From Verrucomicrobiota bacterium (GTDB taxonomy: Bacteria > Verrucomicrobiota > Verrucomicrobiia > Opitutales > Opitutaceae), in NCBI GenBank assembly GCA_025362555.1, contig JANYFP010000399.1, positions 1-33,812 of the forward strand: a stretch of DNA of 33,812 nt, in the 5' to 3' direction. The notes beneath the pieces were generated by a model. That model had not been told where the DNA came from and ran no database searches. It saw only the letters and a program-made list of their open reading frames with translations. Made by a program: the position numbers and the translations under genes. Shown piece by piece: positions 1-8,722 of this stretch. Positions within the stretch are counted from its first letter, which is position 1. Each line of letters starts with the position of its first letter.

Positions 1-849
1 CTTGGTCTCGCCGTCAAGGTTCCGCTTTTTCCACTGCACACGTGGTTGCCATCCGCTTATTCGGAAGCTCCCACCGGTGGGTCAATGTTTCTCACGGGCA
101 TCATGTCGAAGATGGGCGTCTACGGTTTCCTCCGAATTCTCTGGCCGCTCTTTCCGGAACAACTGCACGTCGCCGCCCCAGTTCTCATCGGACTAGCTCT
201 GTGCGGGATCGTCTTCGGCGCGTTCGCCGCGATGGCGCAGACCGACCTCAAACGGATGGTCGCCTACTCGTCCATCAATCACGTCAGCTACTGCCTGCTC
301 GCGCTCTTTGCGGTCGCGGCAGCCGGCAGTCTCCACGCAGAAGCATCCAGCGCGGCACTCAGCGGCGCACTCTTGCAAATGTTCAACCACGGTCTCTCCG
401 CTTCCGCGCTTTTCTTCTGCGTCGGGATCCTCGAGGCTCGCTCCGGTGGTCAGCGCGACATCGCTAATTTCGGCGGCGTCCGCACCGCCATGCCGATCTT
501 CGCCGGGTTCTGCGGCATCGCGTTGTTCTCCTCCCTCGGCTTGCCCGGGCTCAACGGCTTCGTGGGAGAATTTCTTATTTTCCGCGGCGTGTTCGGTCTC
601 GCCCCGTGGGCGGCCGCAGTCGGTTGCCTCGGCCTTTTCGCCACCGCGTTTTTCCTCCTCACGTTCTGGCAACGCGTTTTCCACGGCCCGCAAAACACTC
701 AGGTCGCGAGCTTCCGAGATCTGAGCGGTTTGGAAATTCTCACCCTCGCCCCCGCGCTGATGCTCATGTTCGTCCTCGGCATCTGGCCGCAATTCATCGT
801 GAGCATTTTCAATCCGCTCGTTACCGCCTGGGCCACGCACTTGCCATGA
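1..849 (+). CDS. nuoM: NADH-quinone oxidoreductase subunit M (first copy, 5'-truncated)
   Basis: This is the C-terminal part of a proton-pumping antiporter-like subunit of complex I in the inner membrane. The reading frame is open from base 1, so the gene begins upstream of the window. It carries the NuoM signature LFPLHTWLPSAYSEAPTGGS, followed by a transmembrane segment with a conserved lysine (GIMSKMGVYGFLR), then DLKRMVAYSSINH, and near the end GLPGLNGFVGEF with the conserved glutamate. At least five further hydrophobic helices are visible. Its stop codon overlaps the start of the next gene (ATGA at 846-849), which indicates translational coupling. NuoL is an alternative, but the absence of a long C-terminal lateral-helix extension and the motif pattern favour NuoM. 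Confidence 0.9.
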   Translation, partial: LGLAVKVPLFPLHTWLPSAYSEAPTGGSMFLTGIMSKMGVYGFLRILWPLFPEQLHVAAPVLIGLALCGIVFGAFAAMAQTDLKRMVAYSSINHVSYCLLALFAVAAAGSLHAEASSAALSGALLQMFNHGLSASALFFCVGILEARSGGQRDIANFGGVRTAMPIFAGFCGIALFSSLGLPGLNGFVGEFLIFRGVFGLAPWAAAVGCLGLFATAFFLLTFWQRVFHGPQNTQVASFRDLSGLEILTLAPALMLMFVLGIWPQFIVSIFNPLVTAWATHLP

Positions 850-2363
850 ACCTGCTGCCTTACACGATCACCCTTTCGTTCGCCGGCGCGGCGTTATCGC
901 TCGTCGCAGGCAGGCGTTCGGCCGCGACGGCACGCGTGGTCGCCCTGCTGACCGCCGCGAGTTGCTGGGGCATCACGCTGTACGCAGCCTGCAGCTTCGT
1001 TCCGTCGAGCCAGATCCTGACCCTCATCGACCTGCCCTGGATCACTCAACTGGGCATTAACTACCATCTCGCCGTCGACGGCATCAGCCTGACGCTCGTC
1101 GTCCTGACCGGACTCGCCGCCACTGCCGGCGTGCTCTTCTCGTGGAATATCGAGGAACGCACCGGCGAATTCTTCGCCTTCTACCTCGCGCTGATTGGTG
1201 GCGTGTACGGCGTGTTCCTCAGTGCCGACGCCTTCCTCTTCTTCGTTTTCTACGAAATCGCGATCGTGCCAAAATATTTCCTGATCGCGAACTGGGGCTC
1301 AACCAATCGCGAATACGGCGCGATGAAGCTCGCGCTCTATTCATTCGCCGGCAGTGCCCTCGTGCTCGCCGGTCTGCTTTGGATTTACGCGACCGGCCAC
1401 GCCACCGGTTTTGGTTTTTGGGAACTCGCGCAAGCCGCCGCCGCCATCAGCCATCCGCAACAGATGGCCATCTTCGCCCTTCTCTTCACCGGCTTTGCGA
1501 TCCTCGCCGGCATGTTTCCATTTCACACGTGGGCGCCCACCGGTCACGTCGCTGCGCCGACCGGCGCGTCCATGCTGCTCGCCGGCGTCGTGATGAAACT
1601 CGGTGCTTACGGCTGCCTCCGCATCGCGATGGCGCTTGTCCCCGCCGGCCTCGATTTCTGGCAACCACTCATCGCGTGGCTCGCTCTCATCGGCATCATC
1701 TACGCCGGACTCGTCGCACTCGTGCAGGATGATTTCAAATTTGTCATCGGTTACTCCAGCGTCAGCCACATGGGTTTCGTCTTGCTCGGTCTCGCCGCCG
1801 CCAATCCGACCGCCGCCGCCGGTGCGATTCTCCAAATGTTTTCCCATGGTGTCATTGCCGGACTGCTCTTCGCCGTCGTCGGTCGCATGGTCTACGAACG
1901 GACGCACACCCGCCAGCTCGATGCGCTGAAAAAACTGCCGCTGCACCGATTGATACCGTTTGCGGCGGTCGTATTTGTCATCGCCGGCCTCGCTTCGATG
2001 GGCATGCCGGGCTTCAGCGGATTTCCCGCGGAACTCACCATTCTAAGTGGCGTGTGGCAGATCTCGAAACTCTGGGCCATCGTCGCCACATTCGGCATTT
2101 TAATCGCCGCCGCGTTCACGTTGCGTGTCATCCAAGTGTCCTTCTTCGGCACGGTCGAATCCGCTAACGCTGGCCTCTCTGAGCGGGCTGGGGTCAGCCC
2201 GCTCCACCTGGATCCGATTACTTGGCCGGAAAAAGCGGGCACGTTTCTCCTGCTCGCTGCGACGTTGCTGGTCGGTCTGAGACCTGACCTGCTGCTCAAC
2301 TGGATTGTCCCGAGTCTGCAATCGCCGCTGCTACAAGCCATCTGGCACGGAGGCACTCCATGA
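846..2363 (+). CDS. nuoM: NADH-quinone oxidoreductase subunit M (second, complete copy)
   Basis: This 505-residue multi-pass membrane protein is a second NuoM-type proton-translocating subunit of complex I. The start ATG at 846 overlaps the preceding stop, and this start gives a hydrophobic first helix (MNLLPYTITLSFAGAAL). Conserved features are FYEIAIVPKYFLIANWG (antiporter glutamate in helix 5), FPFHTWAPTGHVAAPTGASM, GVVMKLGAYGCLR (helix lysine), DDFKFVIGYSSVSHMG and GMPGFSGFPAEL (C-terminal glutamate). Length is normal for NuoM. It is clearly divergent from the first copy, so it is not an assembly duplicate. A REP-like palindrome lies inside the coding sequence at 2181-2204 and encodes part of the loop after the FFGTVES segment. 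The gene overlaps nuoN by ATGA. Confidence 0.93.
   Translation: MNLLPYTITLSFAGAALSLVAGRRSAATARVVALLTAASCWGITLYAACSFVPSSQILTLIDLPWITQLGINYHLAVDGISLTLVVLTGLAATAGVLFSWNIEERTGEFFAFYLALIGGVYGVFLSADAFLFFVFYEIAIVPKYFLIANWGSTNREYGAMKLALYSFAGSALVLAGLLWIYATGHATGFGFWELAQAAAAISHPQQMAIFALLFTGFAILAGMFPFHTWAPTGHVAAPTGASMLLAGVVMKLGAYGCLRIAMALVPAGLDFWQPLIAWLALIGIIYAGLVALVQDDFKFVIGYSSVSHMGFVLLGLAAANPTAAAGAILQMFSHGVIAGLLFAVVGRMVYERTHTRQLDALKKLPLHRLIPFAAVVFVIAGLASMGMPGFSGFPAELTILSGVWQISKLWAIVATFGILIAAAFTLRVIQVSFFGTVESANAGLSERAGVSPLHLDPITWPEKAGTFLLLAATLLVGLRPDLLLNWIVPSLQSPLLQAIWHGGTP
2181..2204. repeat. REP-like palindrome inside nuoM coding sequence
   Basis: The sequence has a perfect 10-bp stem, GAGCGGGCTG paired with CAGCCCGCTC, around a 4-base loop. 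It closely matches the intergenic palindrome at 8630-8651 (AGCGGGTTGA/TCAACCCGCT), including the adjoining GGTGG on one side. It stays in frame and encodes SERAGVSPLH within a hydrophilic loop of the second NuoM. Confidence 0.7.
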
Positions 2364-3829
2364 GTTACAGCTACGCCATTCTCGCCCGGGCCCTGTTGCC
2401 GGAAATCACCGTGGTCGCCGGCGCGCTGCTGGTTCTCGCTTACGATCTGATCTTCGGACGGCGCTATTCCCTCAACGAGCGCACCTCAGCCGCGCTCTGG
2501 ATCGGGGCCACCGCGTTAGTCGCCGCCCTCATCGACACCGTATCCGTCGGACCACTCGGCCCGGTTTATGGGAACACGTTGATGCTGGACCAACTCGCAG
2601 TCGCGACGCGAATTGGCGTACTCGGTTTGGCCTTGATCACTCTGGGAGTTGCAGCGGGCGCGAAAAACCCGCGTCATCCTGCAGAATACGTGGCGATCAT
2701 TTTGTTTGCGACCACTGGCTTCACGTTGATGGCCGCGTCGAACCACTTGCTCATCGCCTTTGTCGCGCTCGAACTCGCCAGTCTTTCGCTCTACATTTTG
2801 ACCGGCTTCGACAAAGAACGACGCGAATCCGCTGAAGCTGCGCTAAAATATTTTCTCTTCGGCGGGATGGCTACGGCGTTCCTCCTTTTCGGATTCAGTT
2901 TGATTTACGGTGTCACCGGCGAACTCGATCTCAGCCGTATTTCCATCGTTCTCACGCACACGGGCATGTCGCCGCTGCTGACGCTCGCACTCGTGATGGT
3001 ATTAGTCGCGTTCGGTTTTAAAGCCGCCGCTGCGCCGTTTCACCTTTGGGCGCCCGACGCCTATCAAGGCGCGCCCACGCCCTCAGCCGCCCTCATCGCC
3101 TCCGCCTCCAAACTCGCCGGCTTCACGCTCTTCCTGCGTCTGCTCTGGCCCGGCCTCGGCGCATTGGCCGGGGACGTCTCAGTCGCGGGCAACTCGGGCG
3201 GTTGGCTGACCATCGTCGCGCTGCTCGCGGGCGCGTCGCTGCTCCTCGGAAATTTCGCCGCACTCGCGCAGACCAACATCCGCCGACTTCTCGCCTATTC
3301 CGCCATCGCCCACACCGGCGTGATGTTACTCGGCGTCATCGCAGCGGGAGCCGCGGGGGCAGGTCCGCTCTTCTATTATCTCGCGACGTACGGCGTGGCG
3401 ACCGCAGGTGCGTTCGGCGTCATTGCGGTGCTGGAGTCTAACGGTGGTTGTCAGAAAATCACCGACCTCGCCGGCTTGAGCCGACGCTCACCGTTACTGG
3501 CCGGTTGTTTGACAATATTTATTCTTTCACTCGCTGGCATTCCACCTCTCGCAGGATTCTTCGGTAAATTCGCGGTGTTCGCGGCCGCGCTAAAACTCGG
3601 CGGCGTGGCTGGACCGGCTGGTTGGCTGACGATGCTCGCTATCGCGCTCAGTGCCGTCGCGCTGTATTATTATTTGATCGTGTTAAAACAGGCGCTCGTC
3701 GCCGCGCCGAACTCGGAAAGTTCGAGCCCGATCCGCGTACCAACAGGTGCAGCACTTACGTTGTTAGTGTCAGCCGGCATCATCATCGCGCTCGGACTTT
3801 TCCCATCATTGCTGCTCGGAATATTTTGA
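2360..3829 (+). CDS. nuoN: NADH-quinone oxidoreductase subunit N
   Basis: This 489-residue inner-membrane subunit is the third antiporter-like proton pump of complex I. Visible NuoN features are YILTGFDKERRESAEAALKYFLFGGMATAFLLFG, FKAAAAPFHLWAPDAYQGAPTP, a lysine-bearing helix (SASKLAGFTLFLR), QTNIRRLLAYSAIAHTG and GIPPLAGFFGKF. The C-terminal lysine in GFFGKF is typical of NuoN where NuoM/L have Glu or Asp. Length matches the family. It starts inside the nuoM stop (ATGA), so nuoM-nuoM-nuoN read as one translationally coupled block, and nuoN is the last gene of the operon here. The next gene is convergent. Confidence 0.95.
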   Translation: MSYSYAILARALLPEITVVAGALLVLAYDLIFGRRYSLNERTSAALWIGATALVAALIDTVSVGPLGPVYGNTLMLDQLAVATRIGVLGLALITLGVAAGAKNPRHPAEYVAIILFATTGFTLMAASNHLLIAFVALELASLSLYILTGFDKERRESAEAALKYFLFGGMATAFLLFGFSLIYGVTGELDLSRISIVLTHTGMSPLLTLALVMVLVAFGFKAAAAPFHLWAPDAYQGAPTPSAALIASASKLAGFTLFLRLLWPGLGALAGDVSVAGNSGGWLTIVALLAGASLLLGNFAALAQTNIRRLLAYSAIAHTGVMLLGVIAAGAAGAGPLFYYLATYGVATAGAFGVIAVLESNGGCQKITDLAGLSRRSPLLAGCLTIFILSLAGIPPLAGFFGKFAVFAAALKLGGVAGPAGWLTMLAIALSAVALYYYLIVLKQALVAAPNSESSSPIRVPTGAALTLLVSAGIIIALGLFPSLLLGIF

Positions 3830-3912
3830 GGGGTGTCTCGCGAAGGAAAGGCCACGCAACGAGCGACAGTAACCACCCGTACCGCTTTCACTGGCCAATA
3901 AGGATTTTTGCA

Positions 3913-6900
3913 TCATTGCCCCGGCGCTTTCGTGCGAATGGCGTAGAGCGAACTGCGCGCCGTGATGAACAAAGTTCGCCGGTCGGCGCCACCGAAAACC
4001 AGTGCACTGGGACGCTCGGGCACGTCGATCGTGCCGAGTGACCGGCCTGATTTATCGTAGACGAAAATCTGCCCGGCACAGACGTAAACATTCCCGTCGG
4101 CATCGACGGCGGTGCCGCATTCTCCTTCCTCGGCGAAAAGCTGCGGCTCGGCGAGAGTGCCGTCGGGTTGCACCAAAAAACTCCACGTCTTCTGATTAAA
4201 TTCATCAGCAACAAAAAATTTCCGGCCAGGCACGGCGGGGGCGAGCGCATAAGTTCGAGCAAGGTCCACCGGGCCAAGTCCCCAATTGCGCCCCGGCTGC
4301 CCAACTAGCGGATAAGACTCCGGCGCTGGAATAAAAACACTTCCGTCCGCCGAGACAAAATGCAGTGGCTCACGGCGCGTGCTGGCCGCGACAAAATTAT
4401 GTTCATCACGCCAACGATTGACCGGCAACCATGCAATGGCATCCGTTCGAGCAGCAGCCACCACGGGTGAAATCACTGCCAACGAGGCGTCACTCGCTCC
4501 GGGTGGCAGCGAGTAAACGGTGCCGTGTGCGGAAACGATCAGCAGACAACCGCGGCCATCGAGCGCAAGCGCGACCGGTTGCAAGGCGGCATCAGAAATT
4601 ACTTCAACACGTTTTCCGGACTGCGACCAACGGTAGATTGTATTCCAGCGCTGATCCGCGAAGTACACGTCGCCCGCGGCATCCGCCACGGCGCCGTCGA
4701 TGTTATTAAAGCCACCGGCGAGCAGTGCAATTTTCGCTCCAGCTTCGAGTACGGCCGAGTCATTTGTCAGTCGCGCCGCCGCAGATTCACCCGAAACCGT
4801 CAGCCAGGCAATTTCCCGCGCGCGCACCTGTGCCCCGGAATCGGAGTCGATCAGCGTGTTATCGAAAGTGTATTTCCCCGGACTGTAGGCGTGAACCCCA
4901 CGGAAATGAATATCGCGGGAAGCCGTCACTTTGATCCCCGTGGCAAACGGAGTTTCAGTGTCGACGCGGTAGATGAAGAAATTGGCGAAAGTAAGATTGC
5001 TGCAATGTTCGATTTCCAAGGGCAGCGCGTGCGGGCTTTCACCCCGCTCCTCCTCGGTTTGCAGATCGTAGATCTGCCAATTTGAAACCCGGCGAAAAAT
5101 GACTTCGTGGCGGACGTGATGCTCGCTCGAGAGAGCATAAATTCGACCGGAAGTCGTCGTATCGGTGATGACCATGCCAGCGGACGCGAACGGGCTCGGG
5201 GTCCAAATCCCCTTGAATGTTCCACCGCCGCCATCCGTCACCCACAGGCTCGGAAATTGCGCATCCCACCGGCGGTGCGGATCGGCATCCGCAGTGCGCG
5301 TGTTGTTATAGATTTCGAGCCACTGCCCATCCGGACCGTAGGTGCCGTGACCGCCGATAAAACGAACATCGTTCACGAGCGAGTTCGCACCCGCCATCCA
5401 TTTGAGTGCAACCGCGCGGTTATTAATGCCGCCGGTATCGAGCCCGATGCCGGTGAGAATATTACTTCCACCCTTCGGCGCTTCGAGCAAAGCCTTCGGC
5501 GCACCGATGCCAGGAAACGGTGGCAACTGAAGAAAACTGCGTGGCACACCCGGAATATTGGGTGGCTTCGGAGCGGTGGTCGGCCCGTTCACGCCCTGAA
5601 ATACCGCCGTATAATCGGTGAGAATAATCTGCGTGGTGATTGGATTTAGCCCGATGAGCACCGTCTCCGGCTTGAGCGTGATCGTATCGCTCACGCGGTA
5701 ACGGCCACTGGGCAGATAGATCGTGCGGTGGTGAGCAATGGCGGTGCGCAATGCATCGGTGTCGTCTGTGACGCCATCTCCTTTTGCTCCGAATGAACGC
5801 AGGTTCGCCCACGACGCTTGAGGCGGTAGAGCAGGAATATCCGAGGGCACGGCCACAGGCATCGCCTCGAGTGCGACCGCATCCACTAACGTTTTGATTT
5901 CACCGACGGCCCCGGGCTCGGCGATGTGCCAGCCGTGGGAAAATTCCTTCACGCGATAAAGCGATCCCTGGCCCGGCACTTCGCGGCCGCTCTCCCGGAA
6001 ATGGGCAAAAACTGGGACGTTCGCACAAACTGTATCCTGCAAATTGATCTGCGTGCGGGCGCTTTTCTCATCGCTGATCACCAATGCCGGGCCCGTGATA
6101 TTTTCAAAGCGGGAATCTTTCATCCAAAGTTCTTCGGCCCGATTCTCGCGCACCAGAATTGCAGTTGGCAAATTTTTATACTGCGTACGAACAAGCGTGA
6201 GTCCGCCTTCCTCGGTTTCAATCGCCGCCTGGCGCTGGCCTTCGAACGTGGAATCAATCAGCAAAAACGGCCAGCTCGGCGACGGCTTATGGGTCGTGAT
6301 GCCAAATTCGCCTCCGTAAAAATGGAGGTCCTCCGCCTCGTTTCCTACTTCCTCGATGCCGGCGCGACCCTGTCCGATCCGAAAATCCATGTGGGCCAGA
6401 TAACCGTGTTGCGCGTAATGCGTCCGCACCCCCACCGCCGCGCGATTGCCATCGCCGATCTCGAGATCGATGTTGCTCATCGCCGAATAAAACGTGCCGG
6501 GATTGGCATCGCGCACGGGCCGGTCGGGTGGGGCTGGGCGATCGCTGACGAAGTGTACGAGATATTTTCCTTCACCCTCCTGGAAACCCGGCGTATTTGG
6601 CGCGAGGACAAACACCGGGCGATTTGCGCCGTAGCCGATCAAGCGAATTCCACTCCAAACCAGCAGCGTGCGCGTCAATCGGTAGCGCCCCGCCGGAATG
6701 AAAACAATGCCGCGCCGCGTTGTCTCCTGCACCCGGTCAATCGCCTTTTGCAGCGCCCCGCTGTCGTCGGCCACGCCGTCGGCGCGCACGGCAAAATCTT
6801 CTTTAGTCACGTAGACCGCAGCCGAATCCTCCAACCGCTGCGGATAGAAAGATGCCGCAGTCAAGGCAGGAGCGAGCGCAACAACCGAAAAAATCCCAAC

Positions 6901-6915
6901 GAACAATGAGCGCAT
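3913..6915 (-). CDS. Secreted GH55-like double beta-helix protein with C-terminal SMP-30-like propeller
   Basis: This 1000-residue protein has a signal peptide at about residues 1-21. Two right-handed beta-helix domains of the pectate-lyase-3 type follow. The first starts at residues 41-60 (ADGVADDSGALQKAI) and the second at about 370-392 (SFGAKGDGVTDDTDALRTAI). Two tandem helices, each opened by this motif, are the hallmark of GH55 exo-beta-1,3-glucanases. The stretch SSEHHVRHEV to LQTEEERGESP (about 596-627) recalls the EHH to QTE region of that family. Residues from about 730 to the end look like a gluconolactonase/SMP-30 six-bladed propeller (DAAGDVYFADQRWNTIYRW; C-terminal ADRRTLFITARSSLYAIR). 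It is the last gene of the glycan cluster, 80 nt after GH43. Hydrolysis of beta-1,3-glucan is inferred; the family could instead be an uncharacterised pectate-lyase-like group. Confidence 0.75.
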   Translation of the reverse strand: MRSLFVGIFSVVALAPALTAASFYPQRLEDSAAVYVTKEDFAVRADGVADDSGALQKAIDRVQETTRRGIVFIPAGRYRLTRTLLVWSGIRLIGYGANRPVFVLAPNTPGFQEGEGKYLVHFVSDRPAPPDRPVRDANPGTFYSAMSNIDLEIGDGNRAAVGVRTHYAQHGYLAHMDFRIGQGRAGIEEVGNEAEDLHFYGGEFGITTHKPSPSWPFLLIDSTFEGQRQAAIETEEGGLTLVRTQYKNLPTAILVRENRAEELWMKDSRFENITGPALVISDEKSARTQINLQDTVCANVPVFAHFRESGREVPGQGSLYRVKEFSHGWHIAEPGAVGEIKTLVDAVALEAMPVAVPSDIPALPPQASWANLRSFGAKGDGVTDDTDALRTAIAHHRTIYLPSGRYRVSDTITLKPETVLIGLNPITTQIILTDYTAVFQGVNGPTTAPKPPNIPGVPRSFLQLPPFPGIGAPKALLEAPKGGSNILTGIGLDTGGINNRAVALKWMAGANSLVNDVRFIGGHGTYGPDGQWLEIYNNTRTADADPHRRWDAQFPSLWVTDGGGGTFKGIWTPSPFASAGMVITDTTTSGRIYALSSEHHVRHEVIFRRVSNWQIYDLQTEEERGESPHALPLEIEHCSNLTFANFFIYRVDTETPFATGIKVTASRDIHFRGVHAYSPGKYTFDNTLIDSDSGAQVRAREIAWLTVSGESAAARLTNDSAVLEAGAKIALLAGGFNNIDGAVADAAGDVYFADQRWNTIYRWSQSGKRVEVISDAALQPVALALDGRGCLLIVSAHGTVYSLPPGASDASLAVISPVVAAARTDAIAWLPVNRWRDEHNFVAASTRREPLHFVSADGSVFIPAPESYPLVGQPGRNWGLGPVDLARTYALAPAVPGRKFFVADEFNQKTWSFLVQPDGTLAEPQLFAEEGECGTAVDADGNVYVCAGQIFVYDKSGRSLGTIDVPERPSALVFGGADRRTLFITARSSLYAIRTKAPGQ

Positions 6916-6995
6916 AATTTAAGGCCGAGCGGTGATGAGGAACGGGAAATTGACGGTCAAAAAATAGCCCGGAAAAAAAACTCCCCCCATTCGCA

Positions 6996-8594
6996 TCAGC
7001 ATGACGTTTTAGAATAATGAAATGAATCGAAGTCCGCCGGCAGACCGAGATCGCCACTGTCTTGCGCGCACAAAACAGCAAAGGCTCCGGTGAAACCCCA
7101 ACCACCGCCTTCGTGGACAAAATCATCGGAGAGCGTCGTCGCATCGATGCCGGCAATCAACACGACGGCAACGGCGTCCGGCGCGTCGACGCCGAGAATG
7201 AAGCGGAGTGCGCCATCATTGAGTTCCGCCACAATGGCCACCGCACCGGTACCCGGCAACGGATGCGGGGGCATAAGCAAGTCGGCAAACTTCCCATTTA
7301 ACGCGGCAAGGATCCGCAATTCACGTTGGCCGGAATCGTCGCAACTGATGCAGGCATAATAAAAATTTTCCGTGTTATAATAGAGCGCAAGGCCGGCCGT
7401 TTGCTGAAAACTTCGTGGATAAAACTCCAATCGCGTCGAGATTCGGCAACGCGGGTGCAACAAACGAAATCCGATCAGGCTCTGATCGAACATCGAATTC
7501 AACGAATGCCGGCCACGCAGCCGCAAGTAGCCCGGGCGCTCCGCGAGGGAGAGCCAACTGGCGTCCGCCGGTTCGCGTAGTGTGTTCCATTGCAGATCGA
7601 GTTGTGACGCATTGAACGAGTCCACGAAGTCGGGCAAATAATCCGTTGCGACCGCCGTCCCTGGAACGTCGACGGTCAGCGCGGGAAGATTTCCCTGCGG
7701 CAATCGCGGCCAATCACCCTCCGGCCAATCAAACGGCTGCAGTGCGGTCTCGCGGCCCAGGATACACCGTCGCTTCGCACCACGGGGACGACTGCAAAGA
7801 TAAACGACGTACCAGCAACCGTCCGGCGACTGAACCAAGCAACCGTGACCCGTTTTTTGGAGCGGATGCGCCGCAAAATCACGGGCACTCAGCAACGGAT
7901 GATGCGGGGATAACTCATAGGGGCCAACGAGTGAGCGCGAGCGAGCCACTGTAACCGCGTGTTCGAAACCGGTGCCACCTTCCGCCGTGACCAAGTAGTA
8001 ATAGTTGTCCTTTAAATAGAGATGCGGGCCCTCGGTGACCCCAAGCGCACTCCCTTTAAAAATAGTCACTGGCTCACCCACGAGCTGCTGCTGGGCCACG
8101 GAATATTCCTGCAGCGCGATCCCGGCGAAAGCATTCCGACCAGGGCGCGGGTCCCAAATTTGATTGATGATCCATTTGCGGTCATCGGTGTGGTCGTGGA
8201 AAAGCGAAGGATCAAACCCACTTGAATTGAGCAACACCGGCTCCGACCACGGACCTTCAATGCGCGGCGCCGTCACGAGATAATTGCGCACGTCCTTGAA
8301 GATACCGTTGAGCGACTTCGCGTTGGAATAAATTAGCCAAAAACGTCCGTCCGCGTAGCTCAGGCACGGCGCCCACACGCCGCCGGAATCGGGATTACCC
8401 CGCATCTCCAGTTGAGAACGGCGGGTGAGCGCATAGCCGGCAAGTTCCCATTGCACGAGATCACGCGAGCGATGAATCCGCACGCCCGGCCACCATTCAA
8501 ACGTCGAATTCGCGAGGTAATACCACTCTCCCACCCGGACAATGCTCGGATCGGGATGGAAGCCGGGGAGAATAGGATTCGTGACCGTGGACAT
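6996..8594 (-). CDS. Glycoside hydrolase family 43 protein (beta-xylosidase/arabinofuranosidase type)
   Basis: The ATG at 8594 gives a 532-residue protein starting MSTVTNPILPGFHPDPS. GH43 five-bladed propeller residues are present: the general base Asp15 in FHPDPS, the pKa-modulating Asp128 in GFDPSLFHD, and the general acid Glu188 in GVTEGPHLY. The C-terminal part, from about residue 320, resembles the beta-sandwich domain attached to XynB-like GH43 enzymes (FYPRSFQQTAGLALYYNTENFYYACIS). No signal peptide is visible, which suggests a cytoplasmic enzyme acting on imported oligosaccharides. A longer in-frame start at 8645 exists but runs into the upstream palindrome. The family usually releases xylose or arabinose. 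That does not match the beta-glucan signals of its neighbours, so the substrate is open. Confidence 0.9.
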   Translation of the reverse strand: MSTVTNPILPGFHPDPSIVRVGEWYYLANSTFEWWPGVRIHRSRDLVQWELAGYALTRRSQLEMRGNPDSGGVWAPCLSYADGRFWLIYSNAKSLNGIFKDVRNYLVTAPRIEGPWSEPVLLNSSGFDPSLFHDHTDDRKWIINQIWDPRPGRNAFAGIALQEYSVAQQQLVGEPVTIFKGSALGVTEGPHLYLKDNYYYLVTAEGGTGFEHAVTVARSRSLVGPYELSPHHPLLSARDFAAHPLQKTGHGCLVQSPDGCWYVVYLCSRPRGAKRRCILGRETALQPFDWPEGDWPRLPQGNLPALTVDVPGTAVATDYLPDFVDSFNASQLDLQWNTLREPADASWLSLAERPGYLRLRGRHSLNSMFDQSLIGFRLLHPRCRISTRLEFYPRSFQQTAGLALYYNTENFYYACISCDDSGQRELRILAALNGKFADLLMPPHPLPGTGAVAIVAELNDGALRFILGVDAPDAVAVVLIAGIDATTLSDDFVHEGGGWGFTGAFAVLCAQDSGDLGLPADFDSFHYSKTSC

Positions 8595-8629
8595 TAAAAT
8601 ACGCGCAGGCAGAATGCGATCAGAGGTGG

Positions 8630-8651
8630 AGCGGGTTGACCTCAACCCGCT
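8630..8651. repeat. REP-like palindrome between GH16 and GH43
   Basis: A perfect 10-bp inverted repeat, AGCGGGTTGA and TCAACCCGCT, is separated by CC. It is the same element as 2181-2204. No U-tract follows on either strand, so it is more likely a dispersed repeat or an mRNA-stabilising hairpin than a terminator. Confidence 0.7.
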
Positions 8652-8722
8652 GGGTCGGGCGGCGACATTGAAGACTCGCGATCATCGCAGAGAAAATTGG
8701 GCGGCATCATTACGAGGGAAGA

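Noticed and set aside
1-2363. Two nuoM copies as an assembly or frameshift artefact
   Set aside because: The two proteins differ throughout their sequence and each overlaps its neighbour by ATGA, so they are two genuine genes.
5926-6909. Open frame of about 327 codons on the plus strand inside the GH55-like gene
   Set aside because: It is fully antisense to a gene with signal peptide and domain motifs; the translation is rich in Arg/Ala with no motif.
8630-8651. Intrinsic terminator of GH16
   Set aside because: No U-tract follows on the minus strand and the same palindrome occurs inside a coding sequence, so a dispersed repeat is more likely.
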